From: Nevskiales bacterium
GTDB taxonomy: Bacteria > Pseudomonadota > Gammaproteobacteria > Steroidobacterales > GCA-2729495
NCBI GenBank assembly: GCA_011526045.1
Contig: WYBE01000069.1
Coordinates: forward strand, 92,175 to 156,174
Direction: 5' to 3'
Length of the DNA stretch: 64,000 bases
Part shown: positions 17,968-27,960 of the stretch, one piece after another
Numbering within the stretch: the first letter of the stretch is position 1
Layout of the letters: each line of letters begins with the position of its first letter
Program-made: the position numbers and the translations under genes
Notes under the pieces: model-generated
Database searches by the model: none
The model's input: the letters and a program-made list of their open reading frames with translations, nothing else
Told to the model about the DNA's origin: nothing

Positions 17968-18183
17968 TTGCCCAGCGTACGCGTCCGCGAAAACGAGCAC
18001 TTCGATGCCGCCCTGCGTCGCTTCAAACGCGCCTGCGAGAAGGCGGGCGTCCTGACGGAGCTGCGCCGGCGGGAGTTCTACGAGAAACCGACCCAGGAAC
18101 GCAAGCGCAAGCGGGCCGCGGCGATCAAGCGTCAGCTCAAGCGCACCTCGCGCGAAACGAATCGCCGACGCCGACTGTACTGA
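17968..18183 (+). CDS. rpsU: 30S ribosomal protein S21
   Basis: A 71-residue S21 with the family pattern [26 protein letters not shown] and an Arg/Lys-rich tail ending RRRRLY. No ATG or GTG fits. The start is TTG 17968, preceded by GAGG at 9 bases, and gives exactly the normal S21 length and N-terminus. S21 helps ribosomes initiate translation. It is the first gene of the rpsU, yqeY-like, dnaG, rpoD operon, and its leader contains a terminator-like hairpin. Confidence 0.96.
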   Translation: MPSVRVRENEHFDAALRRFKRACEKAGVLTELRRREFYEKPTQERKRKRAAAIKRQLKRTSRETNRRRRLY

Positions 18184-18201
18184 TCAGACCTCCCTGCGCC
18201 T

Positions 18202-18648
18202 ATGTCGCTCAAGACCCAGGTCAGCGACGACATGAAAAGCGCCCTGCGCGGCGGCGAGAAATTGCGGCTGACGACCATCCGCATGTTGCTTGCCGCGATC
18301 AAGCAGCGCGAGGTGGACGAACGCCGGGAGCTTTCCGACGGCGACATCCTTCAGATCGTCGAGAAGCTGATCAAGCAGCGACGGGAGGCCGCCGCCCAGT
18401 TCAAGTCCGCAGGCAGGAGCGACCTGGAAGCCCGCGAACTCGAAGAAACGCGGATCCTCTCCGTATACCTGCCCGTTCAGCTCACGGAAGCTGAGATACA
18501 GGCCTTGCTCGACGCCGCGATGGCCGAAACCGGCGCGGCCGGCATGAAGGACATGGGCAAAGTCATGAACGTCCTGCGACCTAGGTTGCAGGGAAGGGCC
18601 GACATGGCCCAGGTCAGCGCTCTGCTGAAGGCAAAACTCGCCGGCTGA
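18202..18648 (+). CDS. GatB/YqeY domain protein
   Basis: A 148-residue all-helical protein of the YqeY family (MSLKTQVSDDMKSALRGGEKLRLTTIRMLLAAIKQ; LPVQLTEAEI; GMKDMGKVMNVLRPRLQGRADM). The family resembles the tRNA-binding tail domain of the GatB amidotransferase subunit, and the stand-alone role is not established. It is 18 bases downstream of rpsU and inserted between rpsU and dnaG, a position it occupies in several gammaproteobacteria but not in E. coli. Confidence 0.92.
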   Translation: MSLKTQVSDDMKSALRGGEKLRLTTIRMLLAAIKQREVDERRELSDGDILQIVEKLIKQRREAAAQFKSAGRSDLEARELEETRILSVYLPVQLTEAEIQALLDAAMAETGAAGMKDMGKVMNVLRPRLQGRADMAQVSALLKAKLAG

Positions 18649-18780
18649 GCCGGGGTACGCCGCCAGCGCAAGGCCCGGTCCGGCACGTCGGCCAGAACGG
18701 TGCCATCGACGCATGGACGCCCGCTTGGCGCAACCCGTATGCTGGCGGCCAAGACCGCCTCCCGGAAAGCGGCTTCCCCC

Positions 18781-20538
18781 ATGACTGCGCGCATTCCACA
18801 GGACTTCATCGACGAGTTGATGCAACGGGCCGACATCGTGGAGATCGTCGGCTCCCGGGTACAACTGAAGAAGGCCGGGCGCGAATACAAGGCCTGCTGC
18901 CCGTTTCACGGCGAGAAAACCCCCTCCTTCACCGTCAGCCCGACCAAAGGCTTCTACCACTGCTTCGGTTGCGGCGCCCACGGCACAGCTCTCGGCTTCC
19001 TGATGGAGTACGATCGCCTCGACTTCGTCACCGCAGTGGAGGAGCTCGCCGCCCGCTGCGGGTTGCAGGTTCCACGCGATTCCACCGGGCCGGCCCAGGC
19101 CCCGCTCGCGCCCGTTTACGAAGCCCTCGCGGCCGCAGCAACGTTCTTCGAACGTTCGTTGCGCGACCGTCCCGCGGCCATCGAGTATTTGCGCTCGCGT
19201 GGCCTCGATGGGGAAACCGTAAAAGCGTACCGGATCGGTTACGCGTTGCCTGCCTGGGACGGCCTGTTGCGCGAACTGGGGGACTCCGCTGAACGCCGGG
19301 AACGCATGTTTGCGGCCGGCCTGCTCGTCGAACGCGAGGGCGGCGGTCATTACGATCGCTTCAGGGATCGGATCATGTTTCCCATCCACGACAGCCGCGG
19401 GCGGATCGTCGGCTTCGGCGGGCGGGTCATGGGGAGCGGCGAACCGAAATACCTGAACTCGCCCGAGACGGCGGTTTTTCACAAAGGCCAGGAGTTGTAC
19501 GGCCTGTACGAAGCGCGGCAGGCCGAGCGACGGCTCACCCGGCTGCTGGTCGTCGAGGGTTACATGGATGTCGTTGCGCTGGCGCGCCATGGAATTCGCG
19601 ATGCCGCCGCCACGCTCGGCACGGCGACCACCAGCGAACAGATCAAGCGCCTGTTTCGCGTCGTACCGAGCCTGGTGTTCTGCTTCGATGGCGATCGGGC
19701 CGGCCGTGCTGCAGCCTGGCGCGCGCTGCAGGCATCCCTGCCCGAGATCCGCGACGGCCGCCAGATCGCATTCCTCTTCCTGCCGGACGGTGAGGATCCG
19801 GATTCGCTCGTACGGAAGGAAGGCGCGGAGGCATTCCGCGGGCGACTCGCGGGCGCACAGCCCCTGTCGGATTATCTGCTGGAGGAGCTGCGCCACCAGA
19901 GCGGTACGGAATCGCTCGATAGCCGTGCGCGACTCGCGGAACTCGCGCGGCCTCTGCTGCAGCAGATTCCCGCCGGCATCTACCGGGAGCTGCTTACGGA
20001 CCGCCTGGCACAGGAAGTCGGCCTGAAGAGGGATCGTCTCGCGACTGCGCTCGGCACGGTGCCGGAGGCCAGAGTGCCGGCCGATGAGCACCCGCGGCCC
20101 GCGCGCCGCGGCCGCAGCCCGCACGCGCGACCATCGCTCGTGCGTCAGGCGATAACGCTGCTCATCAATTTTCCCGGCCTTGGAGCACAGGTCGAGGTGC
20201 CAATGGGTCTGGCGGAAGTATCGCAGAAGGGTGTGCCCTTGCTGCTCGAATTGCTGGATCTCTCCCGCAATCACCCCGGCCTCGGTCCCGGCGCTGTAGC
20301 GGAGAGGTTCCGCGAGCGCCCGGAGGGCAAACACCTGGCCGAGTTGCTGGCGGCGCCCGTGCTCGTCAGCGAAGCGGCAGCGGCACGCGAACTAAATGAC
20401 TGCCTGTGCCGGATCATGGCGCTCGACCGCGAGGAACGTCTCGCGGCACTCGTGTCTAAAGCGGAGTCAGGCGTGCTCACGGCCGAGGAGCGTGCGGCGT
20501 TTCGCCAACTGCAACGCCAGGTGGCCGGCGGGCATTAG
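18781..20538 (+). CDS. dnaG: DNA primase DnaG
   Basis: A 585-residue primase that makes RNA primers at the replication fork. The N-terminal zinc ribbon has C40, H43, C61 and C64, the same positions as in E. coli. The TOPRIM core shows LLVVEGYMDVVAL and CFDGDRAG, and a C-terminal helicase-binding region follows. ATG 18781 is chosen because it gives the family N-terminus (TARIPQDFIDELMQRADIV). The frame extends upstream but without similarity. Confidence 0.97.
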   Translation: MTARIPQDFIDELMQRADIVEIVGSRVQLKKAGREYKACCPFHGEKTPSFTVSPTKGFYHCFGCGAHGTALGFLMEYDRLDFVTAVEELAARCGLQVPRDSTGPAQAPLAPVYEALAAAATFFERSLRDRPAAIEYLRSRGLDGETVKAYRIGYALPAWDGLLRELGDSAERRERMFAAGLLVEREGGGHYDRFRDRIMFPIHDSRGRIVGFGGRVMGSGEPKYLNSPETAVFHKGQELYGLYEARQAERRLTRLLVVEGYMDVVALARHGIRDAAATLGTATTSEQIKRLFRVVPSLVFCFDGDRAGRAAAWRALQASLPEIRDGRQIAFLFLPDGEDPDSLVRKEGAEAFRGRLAGAQPLSDYLLEELRHQSGTESLDSRARLAELARPLLQQIPAGIYRELLTDRLAQEVGLKRDRLATALGTVPEARVPADEHPRPARRGRSPHARPSLVRQAITLLINFPGLGAQVEVPMGLAEVSQKGVPLLLELLDLSRNHPGLGPGAVAERFRERPEGKHLAELLAAPVLVSEAAAARELNDCLCRIMALDREERLAALVSKAESGVLTAEERAAFRQLQRQVAGGH

Positions 20539-20721
20539 GTTAAAGAATGCGGGGGTAGCGCCGATATCCCCCCGGAGGCCAACGCGCCACATCCCAGCCG
20601 AGGAGCGGATCTTATTCCGTCATTTAATCAATAGGTTAAGTGATTTTTCCGAACCGGCGGCGGCCGCAGCGACCGAATGGCCAGCACGCGCCGCGCTGTG
20701 GATGGCCGTCAGCCGCCCCCA

Positions 20722-20727
20722 TATAAT
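20722..20727 (+). promoter_or_regulatory. Internal promoter of rpoD (-10 element)
   Basis: A perfect TATAAT lies 33 bp before the rpoD start, in the 222-bp gap after dnaG. No clear -35 is visible, but an unusually AT-rich stretch (about 20620-20650) lies upstream. This allows rpoD expression independent of rpsU. Confidence 0.6.
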
Positions 20728-20760
20728 GCGCCGTTTACGCGCAGGAACCGAGGTACCACG

Positions 20761-22596
<1,836 letters not shown>

Positions 22597-22620
22597 GCAG
22601 CGCCCGCACGCGCAGCGTGA

Positions 22621-24105
22621 TCAGCCTGCTGACGCGTCCGGGTACAGGTCGCTCAGAAGAGCGCTCTGACCGCTCGCCTGCACGATGCGGCAGTGCTGCC
22701 GGCGCAGGAGCCGCGGCTCGGCGACGCCGCAGGAATGGGCGATCGTTGCGACCTCCCGCTCCATTCCCTGCTGGTAGCGGGCAACCCGCTCGGCCTTGTC
22801 GGTCACCACCAGACCCCGCTGCAGGTTCTTGTCGTGTGTCGTAATGCCGGTCGGGCAGGTGTTCTTGTTGCACTTCATCGCCTGGATGCAGCCCAGCGCG
22901 AACATGAAACCCCGGGCGGAGTTCACGAAGTCTGCGCCGACACACAGCGCCCAGGCCACGCCGGCGGGATTGATCATCTTTCCGCTTGCCACGACCCTGA
23001 TGCGATCCCGTAAACCGTGTTCGACGAGCAGGTCGATGACACGTGGCAGGCTTTCGCGCACGGGCAGTCCGACGTTGTCGAGCAGCGTCATCGGTGCAGC
23101 ACCGGTGCCGCCGTCGCCGGAATCGACGGTAATGAAATCCGGCGCGCTCTCCGGCCCCCGCCGCTGGATCTCCTCGAATACCTGCCCGAGCCAGTCGTAG
23201 GCGCCGAACACGGCCTTGAAGCCCGTGGGCCGGCCGCTCACGTCGCGCACACGAGCGATGAAATCGAGCAGTGATCCGGCGTCGCGGATTTCCGGGTGGC
23301 GATTGGGGCTGATGGAATCCTCGCCCTGCGGGATGCCGCGTATGCGCGCGACCTCGGCGGTGACCTTGGCCCCCGGAAGGATGCCGCCCTTGCCGGGCTT
23401 GGCGCCCTGGCTCAGCTTGACCTCGATCAGACGCACCTGCTCGTAACTCGACAGTTCGCGCAGGCGCGCCTCGTTCAACCGTGAGTCGGCATCGCGCACG
23501 CCATACTTCGCGGTGCCCATCTGGAACACGAGATCGGCACCGCCCGCCAGGTGATGTGGGGACAAACCACCCTCACCAGTATTGAGCCAGCAGCCGGCCA
23601 CCTTCGCCCCGTTCGACAGCGCCAGCACAGCGGGTCTGGAAATCGCGCCGTAACTCATCGCAGAGACATGGAAGAACCGCGCCGTCGTGTAGGGCCGGCG
23701 GCAGTTCGGGCCGACCGTGACCGCCGAGGTCGGGACGGTTTCCTCCTCCAGCATCGGGTAAGCACAGTTCACGAAAATTGCCGTGCCGGGGTGGCGCAGG
23801 TCGCGTGTCGAGCCGAACGGGACGGTGTTCTCCTCACCTTTCGCCGTGCGGTACACCCAGGCCCGCTCGGCCCGGTTGAACGGCATCTCCTCGCGGTCCA
23901 TCGCGAAGAAATACTGGCGCAGGAACTCGCCGATGGTTTCGAACAGGTAGCGGAATCGCCCGATGAGTGGGTAATTGCGGCGAATCGCGTGCCTGGTCTG
24001 GGTCTTGTCGATGACATAGATGACCGCCGCCGCGATCGCGCCCAGCCCGAGCGCGAACACGAACAGGTAGGCGAACAGACCCAGAATCTCGCTGACGAGG
24101 CTCAT
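22621..24105 (-). CDS. Membrane-anchored FMN-binding glutamate synthase family protein
   Basis: A 494-residue protein containing only the FMN/synthase-like domain of glutamate synthase. An N-terminal transmembrane segment (about 8-32) anchors it. The TIM-barrel motifs VSAMSYGAISRPAVLALSNGA, VKLSQGAKPGKGG and VDSGDGGTGAAP are intact, and CIQAMKCNKNTC reproduces the C-x5-C-x4-C 3Fe-4S pattern. It lacks the glutaminase domain, so it is not a classical GltB. The substrate and electron donor are unknown. It ends 24 bases from the rpoD stop, convergent. Confidence 0.87.
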   Translation of the reverse strand: MSLVSEILGLFAYLFVFALGLGAIAAAVIYVIDKTQTRHAIRRNYPLIGRFRYLFETIGEFLRQYFFAMDREEMPFNRAERAWVYRTAKGEENTVPFGSTRDLRHPGTAIFVNCAYPMLEEETVPTSAVTVGPNCRRPYTTARFFHVSAMSYGAISRPAVLALSNGAKVAGCWLNTGEGGLSPHHLAGGADLVFQMGTAKYGVRDADSRLNEARLRELSSYEQVRLIEVKLSQGAKPGKGGILPGAKVTAEVARIRGIPQGEDSISPNRHPEIRDAGSLLDFIARVRDVSGRPTGFKAVFGAYDWLGQVFEEIQRRGPESAPDFITVDSGDGGTGAAPMTLLDNVGLPVRESLPRVIDLLVEHGLRDRIRVVASGKMINPAGVAWALCVGADFVNSARGFMFALGCIQAMKCNKNTCPTGITTHDKNLQRGLVVTDKAERVARYQQGMEREVATIAHSCGVAEPRLLRRQHCRIVQASGQSALLSDLYPDASAG

Positions 24106-24288
24106 GCAGAACCCCCCGTGGACCTCGGTTGGAGCGCACAGCGCCGGATCCGCGCCGACGCAGCGTCTTATTTAACACCGGTGATCTGCGATTGCACCCT
24201 GCCGGCACGCGATCGCGCCTGCCGAAGACACAGCGGAGACTGCATCGAGGCATGGCCACGGGGGGCGTGGCCTGGGCCGCCACGCGGT

Positions 24289-25287
24289 TCAGCCGCGCTG
24301 GCGCAGTGCAATCTCGAGGGGATAGTGATCCGAGCCGACCGCAGGTCCGCGCACCACGCTCGTCACCGGCAGATCGGGATCGACGATGCAGTGGTCGATG
24401 ACAATGCCCACCGGCGGACCCCAGGTCGGCCAGGTCGCAGACCAGCCCTGCTGGCGCCGTGCATCGACCATGCCGGTGCGCTCGAGCAATTCGCCGAAGT
24501 ACGGCGAGAACGGCGTCAGATTCAGATCGCCAACCAGCAGGCGTCGGGGGGAACTCGCATCGGTCCGTTTTCGGGACGGACCGAGAAGTGTGGACAGCTG
24601 CTCGAGTTGGTCATTGCGTTGCACGGCGCGCGTCGGCGACGTCGGCGACGCCAGATGCGCGCCGACCAGTTGCACATCGCCACCAGGGAATGCAACCGTG
24701 GCGACCACGTTCACGCTGCCGGCCAGCCCAAGATCCACGGGCCGCGCATCCTTGAGCGGATACTTCGAGTAGACACCCAGCCCCCATGGCGTGCGCCGGT
24801 CCACGGAAACCCAGTAGGGATAATCTGCCGTGATGTCGCGCAACTCGACGACCCAGGTCGGGGTCAGCTCCGAGAGCACCAGCACATCGGCATTTTTCTG
24901 CGCCAGGTAGGAACGCACTGCCGCGTAGTCATCGTTACTGACAAACAGATTCAGGGCCACGATGGACACGTCATGGCCGCTCGACGACGCGATGGAGGGC
25001 GTGATCAGCGCCGGCAACGCATAGGGAACCACGTACCACCCATTCGGCAGCATCGCTGCCGCAGCCAGCAGGGCAAGCAACGGGCGACGTGCAACGGCAA
25101 ACCCGGCACACAGCGCGAGCAGCAGGAGGAAATACTGCGGCCGAAAGTGCGAGGCGAGTTCCGCCATCCAGCCATGCCGGGCAAACAGGGAGAGCGCCGT
25201 CAGGCCCATCAGGACGGCCAGCGAAAACCCAGCAAGCACCAACGCCGACCGGCGTACGCGATTCCAGAACATGCTCGAATTTCCCAT
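24289..25287 (-). CDS. Endonuclease/exonuclease/phosphatase (EEP) family membrane protein
   Basis: About 330 residues. Three predicted transmembrane helices in the first ~105 residues (LVLAGFSLAVLMGLTALSLF; YFLLLLALCAGFAVA; LLALLAAAAMLP) precede an EEP fold with ALNLFVSNDD, VLVLSELTP, LVGAHLASP, LVGDLNLTPFSPYF and the terminal GSDHYPLEI, so the metal and catalytic residues are present. Related proteins of the YafD type are annotated as hydrolases without known substrate. Starts at 25287, 25272 or GTG 25323 are possible; none has a good ribosome site. Confidence 0.8.
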   Translation of the reverse strand: MGNSSMFWNRVRRSALVLAGFSLAVLMGLTALSLFARHGWMAELASHFRPQYFLLLLALCAGFAVARRPLLALLAAAAMLPNGWYVVPYALPALITPSIASSSGHDVSIVALNLFVSNDDYAAVRSYLAQKNADVLVLSELTPTWVVELRDITADYPYWVSVDRRTPWGLGVYSKYPLKDARPVDLGLAGSVNVVATVAFPGGDVQLVGAHLASPTSPTRAVQRNDQLEQLSTLLGPSRKRTDASSPRRLLVGDLNLTPFSPYFGELLERTGMVDARRQQGWSATWPTWGPPVGIVIDHCIVDPDLPVTSVVRGPAVGSDHYPLEIALRQRG

Positions 25288-25547
25288 GCTACGCACGGCG
25301 TGAGTGCCGTGTGGGAACGTCACCAGGAGGTGTCGTCCGCACGAATTCTCCCACGGCTGCCGCGCTCCTGGTAGGGACCTGGCGCTCAGAACGTAAGCGA
25401 GCCGGCCAGAACGTGCTTATGTCAATTGCTGACGCGCGGCGGCAACCCACGCGCGTCGTTTCTCAGCCGCGCCGCATCGATATCCCGGTCGGCCAGCACC
25501 CGGCGCGCCCCAGCGGCAAGCGCCTCGCCGTTTCCCGGGCACCGGAC

Positions 25548-26243
25548 TCAACGACGTGCGTTGCGCCAGCGACGAAGCGTCACCAGGCGCCATGTTTGCC
25601 TGACGACACGGGCCAATCGCTCGGCCAGCGTCGGCCGGTCATAGACCTGATCGGCCGGATCGATGCCGGCACGGTCATGGCGATACTTGAGCTTGATCCA
25701 CGCATTGAGGTCCATGCGGCACATCTGCCGGTACATCCAGCACCGGAACCACCCGGACTGCGGTGAAACCGCGATCGCAGTGCCGAAATCAATGAGATAG
25801 GGGCGCCCACTGCTCGCGATCAGAATGTTGTCTTTGCGCTTCAGGTCCCCGTGCGCCACACCCGCCCGGTGCATTGCCAGGATCAGGTCACGCAGGTCCG
25901 CGAAGAACTGCTCGCGTTGCTCGGATGCGGGCTGTGCGTCGCGCAACGATGCGCCACGCACGAACTCGAGCCGCAACTCGCCGTTCGGTCCGAGGCCCAT
26001 GCAGGCGGGTATTCCTGCGATCCCGGGCAATCGCTGATAGATGCTGTGTTCGCGACGGAGCATCGCCCGGCGCAGTGCGCGCATCGGACCACGGCCGTCC
26101 GGCCGCTTCACGATGCTTACTCCGTCAGGGCCCTCGACGAGGTATACGACCCCCTGGTAGCCGCCCGCAATCCGGCGCTCCTCACACAATGGTCCCGACG
26201 CCTTCCTCGGCCCGGACTCGCCATCGAAACCTGAGCCGCTCAT
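25548..26243 (-). CDS. RIO/APH-like small protein kinase
   Basis: A 231-residue kinase-fold protein. The catalytic loop HGDLKRKDNILI and the metal-binding LIDFGTA motif are intact, and an N-terminal GGYQGVVYLVEG with VKRPDG provides the nucleotide loop and Lys. The short size resembles RIO or lipopolysaccharide-kinase-type enzymes. ATG 26243 starts 11 bases after the stop of the ICMT-like methyltransferase gene, so the two form an operon. The substrate (protein, lipid or sugar) cannot be told. The C-terminus is Arg-rich and basic. Confidence 0.78.
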   Translation of the reverse strand: MSGSGFDGESGPRKASGPLCEERRIAGGYQGVVYLVEGPDGVSIVKRPDGRGPMRALRRAMLRREHSIYQRLPGIAGIPACMGLGPNGELRLEFVRGASLRDAQPASEQREQFFADLRDLILAMHRAGVAHGDLKRKDNILIASSGRPYLIDFGTAIAVSPQSGWFRCWMYRQMCRMDLNAWIKLKYRHDRAGIDPADQVYDRPTLAERLARVVRQTWRLVTLRRWRNARR

Positions 26244-26254
26244 GGGCGATCGCT

Positions 26255-26836
26255 TCAGAGCAGCCGATAGATCCAGCCCAGCCAGAAGAACGTGTAGGCG
26301 AGCACCGCGGGCTCGGCATTGCGACGCAGGCTGGTGCCGAGCGACCAGGTGCCGCCGCGCGCCGGCACGAGGGACCGTGGCAACACCGCTGGGGTCGTAC
26401 TCTGCCACTCGGCGCAGCGCTCGCCGAAGATACGGCGCAGCTTGCGATCCTCGTAATCGATGGCGGGCGGATAGTAGAACCACCAGAACCACGCCGAGAG
26501 CAATACGGCCCACCACAGGCCACTCGCGAGCGTGAACCCCACGAGCAACAGCAGGTTGCCCGTGTACAGCGGATGGCGTACCAGCGAGTACGGCCCGTCG
26601 GTCGCCAGTTGCTCGTTCTTGGTAATGAAACCCGAAGCATAGAGCCGCACGATTGCGCCCAGCACGGAAACTGCCACGCCGGCGGCAAACCCGGCCTGCA
26701 TCGGCTGCGCGAGCACGGCATACAAGGGCATGAGCAGCAGCCCGAGGCCCTGGCGCGACACCTCGTGATAGCGCATTTCCCGCACGACGCCGGCGATGCC
26801 CGCCAGCGGCGGAAGTTCCCTGGTTCTGTGGCCCAT
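26255..26836 (-). CDS. Isoprenylcysteine carboxyl methyltransferase (ICMT/PEMT) family membrane protein
   Basis: A 193-residue membrane methyltransferase-like protein. The signature GPYSLVRHPLYTGNLLLLVG and the following EDRKLRRIFGERCAEW are those of the ICMT/phospholipid methyltransferase fold that binds SAM. Four to five transmembrane helices are predicted. Bacterial members methylate varied lipids or are uncharacterised. It is co-transcribed with the downstream kinase-like gene. A tRNA gene on the other strand lies 155 bases upstream. Confidence 0.83.
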   Translation of the reverse strand: MGHRTRELPPLAGIAGVVREMRYHEVSRQGLGLLLMPLYAVLAQPMQAGFAAGVAVSVLGAIVRLYASGFITKNEQLATDGPYSLVRHPLYTGNLLLLVGFTLASGLWWAVLLSAWFWWFYYPPAIDYEDRKLRRIFGERCAEWQSTTPAVLPRSLVPARGGTWSLGTSLRRNAEPAVLAYTFFWLGWIYRLL

Positions 26837-26931
26837 CGATACCCGCCCGCGAGTCGACTTGCGGCCGCGACAGTAACAGAATCAGCCGATCCCGGTCACC
26901 CGGCCGCGGTGATCGCCATTGCCACCGCTGC

Positions 26932-26937
26932 TAGAAT
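26932..26937 (+). promoter_or_regulatory. Probable tRNA promoter -10 element
   Basis: TAGAAT lies about 55 bp before the mature tRNA 5' end and is followed by a GC-rich discriminator (GCGCCCCG), as seen at stringently controlled stable-RNA promoters. No clear -35 element is visible. Confidence 0.35.
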
Positions 26938-26991
26938 GCGCCCCGTCCGATCGAGTCTCGATTCGCGGCATTTCAACACCGCGGCGTCGGT

Positions 26992-27068
26992 GGGCCTGTA
27001 GCTCAGTTGGTTAGAGCGGCGGACTCATAATCCGTTGGTCGCTGGTTCAAGTCCAGCCGGGCCCACCA
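26992..27068 (+). tRNA. tRNA with CAU anticodon, probably tRNA-Ile2 (lysidine-modified); tRNA-Met possible
   Basis: A 77-nt cloverleaf with a 7-bp acceptor stem (GGGCCTG with CGGGCCC, one T-G wobble), D arm, anticodon loop CTCATAA with CAT at 27026-27028, T arm GCTGG/CCAGC and an encoded CCA end. It does not look like an initiator (normal pairing at position 1-72). The acceptor and T-arm sequence resembles proteobacterial tRNA-Ile2(CAU) more than elongator Met, but determinants cannot be fully judged by eye. Confidence 0.93.
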
Positions 27069-27144
27069 ATTCCGGACACCCCGACCCCGTCGCAACAGTG
27101 GGCGTCTGAAGCCCGGAACACCCGGCTGGCCACCTTGCAGGCCA

Positions 27145-27945
27145 TTACCGGATCAATCGCCGCCGGATGAAAATCGTCGCCGCGAGATAACCCACGCCGG
27201 CGTAGGCGAGCAGCACCCCGACGTGCAGGAACAGCTGCTCGAGCGGCTGGCCTGCGACCAGCGGCCGGATGAGCGCCACCGCGTGGGATAGCGGCAGCAC
27301 GTGGACGATGGCCTGCGCGAACTCTGGCAAGGTGCCGATCGGATAGAAGACGCCGCTGAAGATGAACATCGGCGTGATCAGCAGGGTTACGTAGTAGTTG
27401 AAGAAGTCGAACGACGGCGCGAGCGAGCTCACGAAAATCGAGGGGCCGGCGAAACACAGGCCGACGAGGAAAAACACCGGCAGCGTTGCCAGGGCGCCCC
27501 AGCTCATGACGGCGCCCATCAGGGTGGCGACGATCAGTATCGGCACGCCGACGATGACCGATTTGGTTGCGCACCAGAGCATTTCGCCGGCGACGATGTC
27601 GTCGACCTGCAGCGGTGTCGCGAGGATGGCGTCGTAGGTCTGCTGGTGCACCATGCGGGTGAACACCGAGTACATGCCTTCGAAGGCCGCCGCATTCATG
27701 GCAGAGGCGGCCAGCAGCCCGGAGGCGAGGAACGTCAGGTAGCTCATGCCGGACAGGTCGCCGATGAACCGCCCGAGGCCGAAGCCGAGGCCGATCAGAT
27801 AAACGAATGGCTCGCCGAAGGTCAGGAACAGGCCCGCCACCATCAGCTTGCGCCAGACCAGCAGGTTGCGCAGCCACACCTTCAGTGCGGCCGGCCGCGG
27901 ATGCGGCAACAGCAAGGTCATCGTCGTCATCGTCGGTACCTCCAT
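27145..27945 (-). CDS. ABC-2 type transporter permease, NodJ family
   Basis: A 266-residue inner-membrane permease with about six transmembrane helices. The central segment (SGLLAASAMNAAAFEGMYSVFTRM; TYDAILATPLQVDDIVAGE) is typical of ABC-2 permeases related to NodJ. It is the membrane half of an exporter whose ATPase gene lies 15 bases upstream. In rhizobia NodIJ exports Nod factor; elsewhere the substrate is unknown. An overlapping frame on this strand (27047-27877) is a shadow. Confidence 0.9.
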   Translation of the reverse strand: MEVPTMTTMTLLLPHPRPAALKVWLRNLLVWRKLMVAGLFLTFGEPFVYLIGLGFGLGRFIGDLSGMSYLTFLASGLLAASAMNAAAFEGMYSVFTRMVHQQTYDAILATPLQVDDIVAGEMLWCATKSVIVGVPILIVATLMGAVMSWGALATLPVFFLVGLCFAGPSIFVSSLAPSFDFFNYYVTLLITPMFIFSGVFYPIGTLPEFAQAIVHVLPLSHAVALIRPLVAGQPLEQLFLHVGVLLAYAGVGYLAATIFIRRRLIR

Positions 27946-27960
27946 GGCGCCTCGGGCGCC

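Noticed and set aside
18820..18840. TTGATGCAAC in dnaG as another repeat copy
   Set aside because: The match covers only about 9 bases and is explained by the conserved coding sequence.
18184..20334. A 716-codon open frame antisense to yqeY-like and dnaG genes
   Set aside because: The opposite strand encodes clear YqeY and DnaG proteins. The antisense translation has no recognisable motif.
20551..20573. GGGGG/CCCCC hairpin after dnaG as a terminator
   Set aside because: There is no T-run after it and the loop is long. At best it is a weak structure.
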